From positions 7,251,177 to 7,315,176 of the forward strand of contig CM059559.1 in the NCBI GenBank assembly GCA_030386875.1: DNA of 64,000 nucleotides, given 5' to 3'. A program made the translations under genes and the position numbers. The notes below the pieces were generated by a model. That model saw only the letters and a list, made by a program, of their open reading frames with translations. It made no database searches and was not told where the DNA came from. The DNA comes from Morinoia aosen (taxonomy: Eukaryota; Arthropoda; Malacostraca; Amphipoda; Talitridae). Shown here one piece after another: positions 23,739 through 35,234 of this stretch. The stretch's first letter is position 1. Every line of letters begins with the position of its first letter.

Positions 23739-25873
23739 CACTGCGACGCAGCGCTATTGATAAAGAAATTCACGGTCAACAATGGAGCTTTCAGAATTAT
23801 GCACGAGATAGTTATAAGCTAGAACCTCACCAATCCACTCGACTAGCGGGAATACCAAAAATTATTCGACTTCCTTTGTTTTTGATGGAGTTATAAAATT
23901 TCTCGGTTTATGATTGCAGAAGCAAGAATAAAGAAGTTTCATTGATTATGCCGGCGCAGTTAAGCGTACGAGTTGAACAGTATTGTTTCTGGCCAGCTGA
24001 ATATTCTGTGAGTGAATGCATGCATAATCCAAGTAAATGTGGACGATTTGAAAACTGTCATGCGTCTTGAGGTCTATACCTCTGACTTTTAGATGAGCAT
24101 CGTGACGCTCACTAAACGTGAAGTTGTATTGTGAATGCATTGAACGTTCGTCATTTAACCATGACTGCCTTGCTGCTCTTTCTCAGAGTAAATATTTTGT
24201 TCGAAATCTGAAGTTCTAGCTGAACTTAAATTTACGGAATGGCTTTCATATCAAAGAAACTACAATAAAGAACTCAAAAAAGCATCATTTTCTTCATCTA
24301 TTCTCTCACATCAGAAATATGATCATTTACATGTTGAGTCAGTTACCCACTCAGGCTTATGAATTCCCTTGCTCACAAACGACCCAGGAGTGAACGTTCC
24401 ACGTGAGCGCATTTTGCGACGTTGACGACAGTTTACGACAGTTTTATGAGGGAGTTTTTCTTGACCGATAATTCTGCAACTCTAGCCTCTGTCAGCACAC
24501 ACGACACTCAACGCTTCGAGCGGTGCTAATTTTATTGTTTCTAATTACTGATTTGCATTTTACGCTCTGTGATGAAGGTCAGCGCACGGCAGTGGGTATT
24601 ACGATACTCATACATATGCGTGTATCAACTTAGGATTTTTATGTAAGGCATTTTAGAAGCCAATGATGCTTTTTATCATCTCTATTGGAAATAAACTGTT
24701 TTTTATTTTCCCATTCCTCCATTACGATTCCGTTAGCGCGTCTCCTTATCACCGCAACCTCAATGGAATAAAAAATGGGCTGACGGATCTCTGGAACATA
24801 GACCGTTAGACTACCCCATTGGGGACGATTTACCTATTGCTGGGAGGGGTGGTGAGCGAATAATTTTAGACTTATTTGCGACAAGTGTAAATGTTGTTGC
24901 AAGTAAGCCTCAAGAATGAACTTGACCTATAATGCTAGCAATGTGAGCCGAGTATGCAACAAAGTTTTCTGTACGGCTTCTTGTAAGAAAGGAAACGGAG
25001 TCTTAAAAGTAAAGCAAGGAAAATAATTTTAGGCAATTGTGTTTCTAACCATTATTAGTTAAGTATGTGAGACAGATGAGCTAATCATGTGAATTTGTTA
25101 TATTTTGTTAGACGAATAGAACTCTGAAGTTTTTATTCACAATGTCTTCATGACATCGCTGGGCCAAAATAATAGAAACGGAAATGAAGAACATCGTGTA
25201 GTTTTTATTCATGGACGTAAACGTAGATCATGAAGGAGAATCATGTCTCAATGACGACATCTACGTAAATGCATAAAGTCATTTTGAAATCCCCTAAATA
25301 GAAGTGGTTCTACACACGTTTCCTATATGATGGAAATATTTTAAAATTATTGTTGAGGAAAATTGGATCGTCTTACATCATTTTAACAAAATTCACACTT
25401 TAATTTCCAACACATTTTGCATGTGACAAATTTTTGTGTTTCATGCTGTTGCGGACGATAGAGGTAGGTAATGTGAAGGAAATCAACGAGGAAAATAAGG
25501 ACCCAAGCGAATTCATTCTATATTTTGGCTTCTAGAAGTTATCTGCGATGATAATTTGATTTTTTACACAAGCCATGTCAGACTTAATAAGTTTAATCAG
25601 ACGTTGCTTCCGCGACTAAAATTTTAAGAGCAGACAAAACCCATTTTTGAAGATACTACCGAACCACGCCCGAGAAAGCTTTAGTAAACATAATTGATAA
25701 TTGTTTGTCAAATAATTTTTTTATATGGTATAATATAAGTGAAGCAAACATGTTCTTTGGCTACATGTGACATAACTATGACACCCAAGTCTACCACAGC
25801 CTCAAATGATTGGTTTGCACTTTTTCTAATAAACTTTGAAATTACACGTCTGCAGTAGCACGCGACATTATTC
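23739..25873. other. Unrecognised stretch
   Basis: No gene recognised. At about 24681-24707 the phrase CTATTGGAAATAAACTGTTT occurs; it is shared with 62188-62207 and could be the tail of a dispersed element (see rejected). Confidence 0.45.
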
Positions 25874-26525
25874 TTTAGTTTTACACAATAATCCTTTAGT
25901 TTTACGACATTATCCTTTAGTTTTACGACATTGTCCTTCAGTTTTACGACATCCTTTAGTTTTACGACATTATCCTTCAGTTTTACGACATTATCCTTCA
26001 GTTTTACGACATTATCCTTTATTTTTACATCATCCTTTAGTTTTACGACATTATCTTTTAGTTTTACGACATTAGCATTTAGTTTTACGACATTATCTTT
26101 TAGTTTTATGACATTATCATTTAGTTTTACGACATTATCCTTTATTTTTACATCATCCTTTAGTTTTACGACATTATCTTTTAGTTTTACGACATTATCT
26201 TTTAGTTTTATGACATTATCATTTAGTTTTACGACATTATCCTTTATTTTTACATCATCCTTTAGTTTTACGACATTATATTTTAGTTTTACGACATTAT
26301 CTTTTAGTTTTATGACATTATCATTTAGTTTTACGACATTATATTTTAACTAAAAGATACGACATAATCCTTTAGTTTTACGATATTATGCTTTAGTTTT
26401 AGGATATTATCATAAAGTTTTACGACGTATTCTTTAGTTTTATGACATTATCAAATAGTTTTACTACATATCCTTTAGTTTAACGACATTATCTTTTAGT
26501 TCTACGACACTGTCCTTTAGTTTCA
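25874..26525. repeat. 21-bp minisatellite with 102/123-bp higher-order blocks
   Basis: About 30 units of TTTAGTTTTACGACATTATC. A marked deviant segment, CCTTTATTTTTACATCATCC, recurs at 26016, 26139 and 26241, spacings of 123 and 102 bp (six and five monomers). Units after about 26350 are diverged. The unit is divisible by three, so the frame 25931-26353 encodes a serine/phenylalanine/threonine heptad; I regard it as non-coding. Confidence 0.96.
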
Positions 26526-26678
26526 AGTCTCCAACGAAAAACAATTGAACCACAGCAAAAGTTTACCTACAATATCATTCAGTTTTAAGCGTCCGACTGG
26601 AACCTTTGAGGCTTAAATTTCTCGATATTATCGTAAGCTTTAAATTTCTGATGAAATCATCCAATTACGCATTCCACA

Positions 26679-26814
26679 CAGGCGGGTCGTTCAGGAGTCC
26701 CTCCAGTCCAGCGTCGGCCGCTCAGCCAGGGTGCGCGCACAATTGATTCCCCACACAGGCCGCGTGATGGCAGCAGACAAGCGTTATGGTGGCGTGCGGA
26801 CGCTAGGAACATCA
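26679..26814. other. GC-rich patch between two arrays
   Basis: CpG- and GC-rich segment of about 130 bp in AT-rich DNA. It contains two copies of a CCACACAGGC word (about 26673 and 26751). No clean splice-site pair and no open frame that stands out. It could be a regulatory patch or an old element end. Confidence 0.35.
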
Positions 26815-28568
26815 TATAACCGTATAGAAGCTTGAAACATTATATAACCGTGTAAAAGCTTGAAATATACTTTCGTGCTGAAGCTTGGAACATATTTTTG
26901 TTCACAAGCTAGGAACATCATATTATTGTCCACAATATTATATTCCCAATAAGTTCGTGGTTAGAGAATCTCACGCGTAAGATAAAAAAAAGAACCAGTG
27001 TATAAATGAAAAATTTTATTATTTTACGCAAGTATTTCAGAATATTATAGTTTCATCTTGAGTGCTGAAAATTCCATCGTGCAGAAGCTAGGAACATCCT
27101 TATACCGTGTAGAAGATATAAAGGAACATCCCATCACTGTGCAGAAGCTATAGGAACATCACATCATCGTGCAGAAGCTATAGGAACATCACATCATCGT
27201 GCAAAACCTATGGGAACATCACATCATCGTGCGCAAGCTAGGAACATCACATCATCGTGCAGAAGCTATATGAACATCACATCATCGTGCAGAAGCTACA
27301 AGAACATAACATCATCGTGCAGAAGCTATAGGAACATCACATCATTGTGCAGAAGCTATAGGAATATCACATAATCGTGCAGAAGCTATAGGAACATCAC
27401 ATCATCGTGCAGAAGCTAGGAACATCACATCATCGTGCAGAAGCTATAGGAATATCACATCATCGTGCAGAAGCTATAGGAATTTCACATCATCGTGCAG
27501 AAGCTATAGGAATTTCACATCATCGTGCAGAAGCTATAGGAAGATCACATCATCGTGCAGAAGCTACATAGGAACATCACATCATCGTGCAGAAGCTATA
27601 GGAACATCACATGCATCATCGTGCAGAAGCTACATAGGAACATCACATCATCGTGCAGAAGCTATAGGAACATCACATGCATCATCGTGCAGAAGCTACA
27701 TAGGAACATCACATCATCGTGCAGAAGCTAGGAACATCACATCATCGTGCAGAAGCTATAGAAACATCCCACCATCGTGCAGGAGCTATGGGAACACCCC
27801 ATCATCGTGCAGAAGCTATCGGAATATCACATAATCGTGCAGAAGCTATAGGAATTTCACATCATCGTGCAGAAGCTATAGGAACATCCCACCATCGTGC
27901 AGAAGCTATAGGAACATCACATCACCGTGCAGAAGCTATAGAAACATTCCACCATCGTGCAGAAGCTATAGGAACATCACATCATCGTGCAGAAGCTAGG
28001 AACATCACATCATCGTGCAGAAGCTATAGGAATATCACATCATCGTGCAGAAGCTATAGGAATTTCACATCATCGTGCAGAAGCTATAGGAATTTCACAT
28101 CATCGTGCAGAAGCTATAGGAACATCACATCATCGTGCAGAAGCTATAGAAACACCCCATCAACGTGCAGAAGCTATGGGAGCACCCCATCATCGTGCTG
28201 AAGCTATGGGAACACCCCATCATCGTGCAGAAGCTATAGGAACATCACATCATCATGCAGAAGCTGTGGGAACCCCCCCATCATCGTGCAGAAGCTATAG
28301 AAACACCCCATCATCGTGCAGAAGCTATAGGAACACCCCATCATCGTGCAGAAGCTATGGGAACACCCCATCATCGTGCAGAAGCTATAGGAACATCACA
28401 TCATCGTGCAGAAGTTATGGGAACACCCCATCATCGTGCAGAAGCTATAGGAACATCACATCATCGTGCAGAAGCTATGGGAACACCCCATCATCGTGCA
28501 GAAGCTATAGGAACATCACATCATCGTGCAGAAGCTATGGGAACACCCCATCATCGTGCAGAAGCTCT
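26815..28568. repeat. 30-bp minisatellite, about 50 copies, with decayed left flank
   Basis: Unit based on GTGCAGAAGCTATAGGAACA plus TCACATCATC. Units at 26815-26935 are badly decayed and separated from the main array (from about 27083) by about 150 bp of other sequence. Length variants include 28-bp units lacking TA and units with an inserted TGCA. From about 28140 the ACCCCATC subtype appears, and at about 28350-28560 it alternates strictly with the ATCACATC subtype, giving a 60-bp dimeric block. Frames of 160, 198 and 118 codons (decapeptide repeats) are read-through. Confidence 0.96.
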
Positions 28569-29540
28569 AGTCACTTCCCGTAACCCAATTATTGAGCTAG
28601 GCACGCAATAACTTCCTCTGCGGTGTCTTTGAGATCAGTCGGCTGCATGCTTAATTTCTCGATGCAATTGGCCCAGCTCGCTCCAGATTGTCTTTACGAC
28701 CTCGCGAACTGGAAGTAAGGTCGTCTGTCGCGTGATGAAGTGGACTCGACACAACGAGATGCTAATGCATTCGTTCAGTAATTGCTGGGGCGAATCTAAG
28801 GAGCTGCTCGGCAAGACTCAATGTAGGATTGAGTTTCCTTTTTTGTGTGGGAATATTCGTGATAACTGATAAGCCGCAGTCTACGGTGTGGTTAAAAGTG
28901 GAGAGACGTTGGGGTATCTCAGCTAGTTTTTTTGGGTTTTAGTGAGTGCACTCCACTGTATACCGTGATGCACTTCTTGTGCCTGGATTTCACGTTCCCT
29001 GAACTTCATTTTAAATTGTGCATCTTCCATTTTAAATATCTTTGTTGTGGTCATGAAGCTTAAACTAGCTTATGTAATCTACTATGATCGTTTTTTGAAG
29101 AGTCAACAATACATAGCGTGAGATACCGAATAATATTCGAAGAAAAAACCCGTTCCTGGATCAAGCAGTGAATAACTGCAGTTCTATTACGAATTATCAA
29201 AAAGTTTCTTCAGCACTGGGAAATACTGGACTTGTAGACCTCAAGGCTAAAAATACCTCATCTTCACAAATGAACTCATGTTCTAAACTTTTTAACTAAA
29301 AAAAAATCATCTTATGTAAAATGGATATTTTCACACATTATTAATTCATACGGCCTGAACGATTAAAGGAATAATTAATGTACATTCGGGACAAATTTTA
29401 ATGGTTTTAGGACATTGCGTATTCATTTTGTCTTTACGGTTGAACAGAAAATAAGGCAAGATATAAACCATTTTATTTCAAGGAAATTTACTCCATGCAT
29501 TTCAGTGTTTTAATATCTAAATATTTTCTTACATTTCAGG
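28569..29540. other. Unrecognised stretch upstream of the candidate exon 1
   Basis: First 180 bp are relatively GC-rich, the rest AT-rich. It ends in a strong acceptor-like pyrimidine run, TTTTCTTACATTTCAG, at 29525-29540, which fits an intron 3' end feeding the leader below. Confidence 0.45.
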
Positions 29541-29824
29541 CTCCAATGAAATTCTGAACGCCAAATTCGAACAGAAAATAACCTTGTGCAGTGCCAAGTG
29601 TTCAACGAGAACCAAACGTTTTCCGTGATCATGATACTTTTATTTTGCGAGGTGACGAACCAATTTACGCGTTTAGTGCCCGCCCGAGTCGCGCTGGGGC
29701 CTAGAGCAGCTGAAATTCGATTTTACTGAGTGCTTTGCCGTGTTTGCTCTGTGCTTACCGATTGTGAAAGTGAATGTCCCGTTGCCGAACAAAAAGCTTT
29801 GTTTCTTTGTGAATTTGGAAAATA
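29541..29824 (+). other. Possible 5' leader segment of the candidate gene
   Basis: Starts right after the acceptor AG at 29539-29540 and runs to the ATG at 29825. Base composition is richer in CpG than the surroundings (about 29640-29710). Upstream ATGs exist in it, so it would be an untidy leader. Alternatively transcription starts inside this segment. Confidence 0.3.
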
Positions 29825-29882
29825 ATGAATACCGTCCGTGGATTTTTATTAATCGCCTCTTCGTTTGGCTCCTTCTCGCTCG
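29825..29882 (+). CDS. Candidate first coding exon with signal peptide
   Basis: ATG at 29825 in a favourable context (AATAATGAA) begins a 19-codon stretch, MNTVRGFLLIASSFGSFSL: a basic residue, a hydrophobic core and small residues, as in a signal peptide. It ends at a consensus donor, CTCG|GTGAGT (29879-29888), in phase 1. This would target the product to secretion or to the membrane. A strong acceptor at 29540 supports an upstream non-coding exon. The next phase-1 acceptor with an open frame is at 31655. No family can be identified from a signal peptide alone; a chance combination of ATG, hydrophobic codons and a donor cannot be excluded. Confidence 0.4.
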
Positions 29883-30001
29883 GTGAGTATTTTTCAATGT
29901 CTTTTCTTTTGTTTTTTAAATGCTTCGTATTTTGATGCATTCTATGGGAGAACTAGCTTACATCGGTAAAGCGAGTTTTCCACATCATCCAAGGTGGCAT
30001 A

Positions 30002-30152
30002 ATTAGGGAAGGTACCTTGTCTTAGAAAACCAGTAAATACGGGAATGTATAATTAGTGAAGTATCGTTGTCTTTGAGGACTAGTAAATACGGGAATGTAT
30101 TGTACAATTAGGGAAGTTTCCTTGTCTTTGAGGACTTGTAAATACGGGACGC
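30002..30152. repeat. Short repeat of about 50-58 bp, three copies
   Basis: Shared words TTAGGGAAG, CTTGTCTTTGAGGACT and GTAAATACGGGA. Lies within the putative first intron. Confidence 0.82.
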
Positions 30153-30223
30153 CCAAGACGTTCAGCGGTGATTCGGATATTGGTGGTAACGAGAACGCGA
30201 AACAAACTGCTGAACATCGCACT

Positions 30224-30273
30224 ACCTAGCCTAACATTCATGCAGGCGGCGAAAAAGTTAGACTGGGTAATGC
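30224..30273. mobile_element. Minimal member of a hairpin MITE family
   Basis: CTACCTAGCCTAAC on the left and GTTAGACTGGGTA on the right form imperfect terminal inverted repeats about 50 bp apart. The right arm GGCGGCGAAAAAGTTAGACT matches the arms of the elements at 35235-35315 and 58928-59050. It looks like an internally deleted copy. Confidence 0.5.
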
Positions 30274-30800
30274 CAATTCATAATTATCATCGGTGTATCT
30301 GGGCTTCACAGCTTTACTCGTGCTCCTCAGGTCGAAAATCCCACTTTAAAAATGTTCTTTCCTCGCATATATGAGTAAAAGCTCGCAAAGTTTGATGCGA
30401 ATGATTTAGATATTAATGACGTGCTCATTGAACAAAATCCCTACTTTGTACACGGTATCGCGTGCCTCTTCTCTACGCGTCACGAGCACCCAACAAATTG
30501 CTTCTAAAATAATAATTCGAGCGCTGAAATGAGACTCGAGCTCTCAATATGGATTTCATTTTTGTTGTATAATACATGAGTTGAGATTTAATTTATTCAA
30601 AAAGGTATGTTCCACTTTGTAAAATATTGCTCATTTATTGAAAACTTTATTTAAGTTTACGATTAGTTTACCTCAGCTTCTATTCGTATGAGTGCCTCCA
30701 CTCGCAAATTTTATATTTGCTTTCACTTTAGCTGTAGGTCATTTTATTCGTGCTTTTACGCTCTAGAGTTTTATAAAGCCCCAATAGTGTACGAGCAATA

Positions 30801-31205
30801 TTTTCTTCCTCTAAAGTACATAAGCATTTAATTAGCCCAATGGGGACAATTTAGTACATTTTCTTCCTCTAAAGTACATAAGCATTTAATTAGCCCAATG
30901 GGGACAATTTAGTACATTTTCTTCCTCTAAAGTACATAAGCATTTAATTAGCCCAATGGGGACAATTTAGTACATTTTCTTCCTCTAAAGTACATAAGCA
31001 TTTAATTAGCCCAATGGGGACAATTTAGTACATTTTCTTCCTCTAAAGTACATAAGCATTTAATTAGCCCAATGGGGACAATTTAGTACATTTTCTTCCT
31101 CTAAAGTACATAAGCATATAATTAGCCCAATGGGGACAATTTAGTACATTTTCTTCCTCTAAAGTACATAAGCATATAATTAGCCCAATGGGGACAATTT
31201 AGTAC
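30801..31205. repeat. 58-bp minisatellite, seven near-identical copies
   Basis: Unit contains CTTCCTCTAAAGTACATAAG and TTAGCCCAATGGGGACAATT. The first five copies are identical as far as I can read; the last two share a single change (CATATA for CATTTA). Ends are sharp. Very recent amplification. It has no sequence relation to the other 58-bp array at 7745-8412. Confidence 0.97.
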
Positions 31206-31389
31206 TGCTGGACTGTTCAGGCTGTGGTAGCGTGTTGTATATTTAAGATATGAATTTCAAACTACTCAATTTTTAGTTCTGAAAATGATGAGAGTCTGAA
31301 GTTAGGTGCATCAATATTTGGTCAATTATAGTGACCCAGAGATGATATAAATAGAAGCACTTGGGTGACTCTAATCATAAGTAATCATC

Positions 31390-31555
31390 ATTCAAATGTG
31401 TATAGGAGAAATTACTGTTAGTCGAGGGATAAAAGTGATGCAAATTATTCGAATATGTAGTGTAGAAATTACGGCCAGTCAAGAAATGAAAGTAATGTAA
31501 GTTATTAAAATGCCTAAATTGGAAATTACTGCCAGTCAAGAAAAAAGTAATAAAA
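31390..31555. repeat. Short diverged repeat, about 62 bp, three copies
   Basis: Words GAAATTACTG and CCAGTCAAGAAA, then GTAATG recur. Immediately upstream of the candidate exon 2. Confidence 0.7.
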
Positions 31556-31655
31556 TAAAATAAATAAAATTAAACAAAAATGAAAGAAGTAAGTTGCCTA
31601 TCTTATAATTGCTATATTGGCCCGTGCAACGTCATCCACAGCACCTGATTTGCAG

Positions 31656-31728
31656 ACGGTGGCGGTGAAAGCTGCGCCCTGTGCGCCTTTCACTGCAGCC
31701 TGAGCATGGGGGGAAACCTGAGGAAAAG
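31656..31728 (+). CDS. Candidate second exon, cysteine-containing secreted peptide
   Basis: GC-rich 73-bp segment between an acceptor (CCTGATTTGCAG, AG at 31654-31655) and a donor (AAAAG|GTAATTG). Entered in phase 1 from the exon at 29825 it is open and reads D, then GGGESCALCAFHCSLS, then MGGNLRK, leaving phase 2 with AG. Three cysteines are spaced C-x2-C-x3-C, and the end could form a dibasic K-R processing site. This would suit a small secreted peptide precursor. Caution: the last part of the segment aligns with the unit of the 33-bp array that begins at its end, so the donor side may be decayed repeat rather than exon. No family assigned. Confidence 0.28.
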
Positions 31729-32050
31729 GTAATTGTTATAAGAGCAGATCTGAGCAGAATTGTTATTGTTATAGGAACAGATCTGAGAAAAATAATTACT
31801 ATAGGAACAGATCTGAGCAAAATTGTTATTATTATGGGAACAGATCAGAGCAAAATTATTACTATATGAATAGATCTGAGCTAAATTTTTATTATTATTG
31901 GAACAGGTCAGAGCAGAATTGTTATTATTATAGGAACAGATCAGAGCAGAATCGTTATTATAGGAGCAGATCTGAGAAAAATTGTTATTATATAGAAACA
32001 GATGTCAACAAAATTGTTGTTATTATGGGTGAGCTCTGAGCAGAATTGTT
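31729..32050. repeat. 33-bp minisatellite, about 10 copies
   Basis: Unit contains GGAACAGATCTGAGCAAAAT and TGTTATTATTATA. The segment just left of it (31712-31740, GGAAACCTGAGGAAAAGG then TAATTGTTATA) is recognisably a diverged unit. Thus the array either grew out of the exon-intron junction or overlaps it. Length varies by loss of TAT triplets. Confidence 0.93.
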
Positions 32051-33280
32051 TCTAAAGTTTGGCTTCACCGAGGCTAGCTCTGTACGCGCATCGTGCTGGA
32101 GTACTCGCTAAATACAATTGGGTTTCTGATATTTTGGCAGACTTTGACAAATTTTTAGTAATTTTGCCGTTGCAGTTTCGATTCATTTCAAAGCAATCTC
32201 TCTACTTACTGATGCTCGTGCATGCTTCTTCATCAAGTTAATTTTTCATCTCGGTCGAATTTTATCATGATTCAGGTCATGAGATGGCTCATGTCCTTTG
32301 ACTTGCGCTTTTGTTTATAAACTCAAAATAATTGATTGCGTTGTTTACGAAATCCTTTTTAACTCATTTGAAGCTAATGAAAACTTCTAAAACACACCGC
32401 ATTTTTAAGCGTTAATAAATGCTTCTGTTTGTATAACTGGGTGCTACATCATTTCACAACAACTCACCTGAGCCAGAATATAAGAGTGTAAGCGCTGCCA
32501 TTTTAGAGGGAATAACGGACGACACAACTCAGTGTCGCAACTTCTCGGTAAGCGCAGACATCGAAGGTCAGAGCTCGTCCTGTGTTGCTGCTTCATTTCC
32601 TTCCCACCGTTGCTGGCTAAAATTGACCAGAAATTCCTTCTATTGTCTTTCATTTCTTTTCCTTTGTTGCGTACGATAAACTCTCCTCCGTAGCATATGT
32701 GTTCTGTTCCCTATTTTGTGACTTTCATGCGCTGTCCACATAACGATATGGTTACTATCCAGTGATGATGGTGACGTAACAAACCAGTAATTACTTTGAA
32801 ATAGGACGGTAATAACATTGGCATAAAATAAAAGTAATGAATATGACGCAAAAACTTAACGGTCCAGCAAGGTATACGCGAACTGTAAAGTTATGTGGGA
32901 TTGATGCGACGCCTGTAGACCGTTACTGAAGCAGTCAAACAAAGTCTTTGAAGATATTCGTTATTATTAGAGAATGTTAGATATTACTCGTTTTACATAT
33001 TTAATCGCTCACTAAAATGAAAATTTAATTTAAAAGTATCTCATATATTTAATAAATTACATCACAATTATGTGTTCATGGAATAGGGTTCGCAGGCATT
33101 TTTTCTAAAACATTCCTCTGCATGGAGATGACCATCGAACGTACGGAAGCATAGAAATGTCAGTTCATTCTATTAACTCTTACATAACACAAAACATTGT
33201 GAATAGCAATTGAATGTTTATTTTTTTATGAGTGCGAGTGTTCAACATTCAATATTGATAATTATATTTCAATGAGACTG
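32051..33280. other. Unrecognised stretch
   Basis: Plus frame 32059-32241 would be phase-compatible with the exon ending at 31728 (acceptor TTTCTAAAG, AG at about 32057) but is one of at least two such options. A minus frame at 32444-32653 has no recognised family. Confidence 0.4.
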
Positions 33281-33281
33281 A

Positions 33282-33465
33282 CAGAATTCTTATTAAACTA
33301 CCTAACAAAATTCTTATTAAACTACCTAACAAAAATCGACATTATCAAATCGATCAACTTTTGAATGAGGGCCTACAAGATTCTAATAAACTTTTACCAA
33401 TAAGTCGAAAACTTTTTTCATGACAGCCAGTCTACTTTTTTTCATGACAGCCAGTCTACTATTTC
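33282..33465. repeat. Two tiny direct repeats
   Basis: AATTCTTATTAAACTACCTA occurs twice in tandem (about 23-bp period) at 33286-33332, and TTTTTCATGACAGCCAGTCT occurs twice (25-bp period) at about 33414-33460. Confidence 0.85.
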
Positions 33466-35234
33466 TAGAAAAGAAATTCTAATGAACCTTTCACAGTGAT
33501 CTTTCATATCGACGCTTGACATAATTTGTACCCAAAGGCTATATGTAAAGAATATAAGTGGACACAAAGTCTATATTTAAACGACATAGGCTTCTCTGTT
33601 TCAACTCGTCTCATTGATCTGTCCAATGAGAGCACGCATTAGCTTCAGCAGAGCTCATTTGAAGATGCGCACATTGTTCATGGATCATCCAGCTGTATTC
33701 TACATGATTTTTTGAGCGTATATGTTATGTACCAACAATATGCATTCTCTATGATGTTTTTTGGAGCATTAACAAAATGTATCATCATTGTGCTTCGTCT
33801 ATGACTTACACTTCGGTAATAATATCAAATCAGTAACATGGAGAGCTGTCTAATCAAAGAGACTCAACGCTTTAAACACAAGGAGCTGTGAGTGAGGTGA
33901 TGGGACCGCTTCTCTAATTTATGACTCCCGTGCTCTCTAGCTTCTCGGGCTATCATAATTTATTGTTCTCTTTAATTCTAGGTCAGTAAATATTCATAGG
34001 AGACAATGAATGATGCAAGGGAACCGGTAATAAGATGAAGTACTTAATGGGTTAGCGGAAAATTGTCCCATTATATAATTTAAGAAAACAATGTATTGTG
34101 TAGCTAGCAGGGTTGTTATTGTAGCACTCTGAAAATTAAGTTACATATGTGTTAGTTACTTTTTTGTGGTATAGCTCGGGGCTTGCATTAGTACTTAGTC
34201 CGTATTGCACGCCTATTGAATTCCTATTTCTATTATTGAATTCTTATTCCTGGTGTACTGCATTCCAGAAACACAATCCTCGTCAATATTGAAGCTCATT
34301 ACATTTTAAATTTATAGTTAGCGTGAAATATTCATTGAATTTGATTTCAATACGTGGTGCTTTCTTCATTTTTGAATTCCTAATGAAGTACATAGCTCAC
34401 AGGAATTGTGGGGGCAAATATAATTTGGCCATTAATAATTCAAATGTTTTTTCTAACGTCACAAAAAATACGGTCCGCGATGCGAGTCGCGTCAACGATC
34501 GAGGCTAATCAATGCAGGCTAGCGGATGTACCTTCACAATTGGACAGTGAGAACACTTGTCTATGGCCTTATGGACGCCATCTGTCACGACCAGCTTCTG
34601 TTTTACGGAAAACGTATCCCGTCAAACACTGGGCCGCACTTAAATAACTTAAACAGTTTATTTTCGCACGCGAAGGGTGAGTAAGGTCGTTTCTTAGTCC
34701 CATTACGGTGGAAAGGTTGAGGTGTTACTACATGAGTGCGATGAGTGATAGGGTATCCTTGGGAAACCTTATTTACAACTACCATCAATTTAGAACATTT
34801 AACTTAAACTTACGCTGAAACGTTTGAATGGTTGTGTAGCATGTGAGAGTGAAGAAAATAAATTAATTCGATCTACCTTGCTGTGTAGTGTTGCAAGCGA
34901 GTTCTACTCATGCAAGAATCCACTGACGATTAGCTGATAGAACTGATCACTGATATCTGAAGATAAACTTGACTGTTTGCACGCTCACCTAGGCTCAGTT
35001 CGGGAAGCAGATTTAGAATGACATGGCTGCTCTTATTCGAGCATTTTTCTATTTTATTTCACGCCAACACCGCCTCTAAATTGAAATATGATATGAAACC
35101 CGGAAGAAATTTAAAATCTGACAGTATCCGTTCAATGATTTATTTAGAATGTTTATTTTGGCTGCTTCTTAAAAACCATTTAAAGAGTGAGCGTAATAAG
35201 AACCAGAAACCAAATTTTACTGAAATAGATCTGA
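33466..35234. other. Unrecognised stretch, possible terminal exon inside
   Basis: Mostly AT-rich. At 34518-34647 a comparatively GC-rich open segment ends in TAA and is phase-compatible with the candidate exon at 31656 (acceptor AATGCAG with CTAAT upstream, weak pyrimidine tract). It is discussed as a hypothesis in the findings rather than called. Confidence 0.4.

Noticed and set aside
27987-28583. 198-codon frame with a decapeptide repeat
   Set aside because: Pure read-through of the 30-bp array; the period divides by three and the unit lacks a stop.
31656-31728. Trissin-like neuropeptide identity for the cysteine exon
   Set aside because: Only the first three cysteines fit the spacing; the remaining three and the typical C-terminal block are absent.
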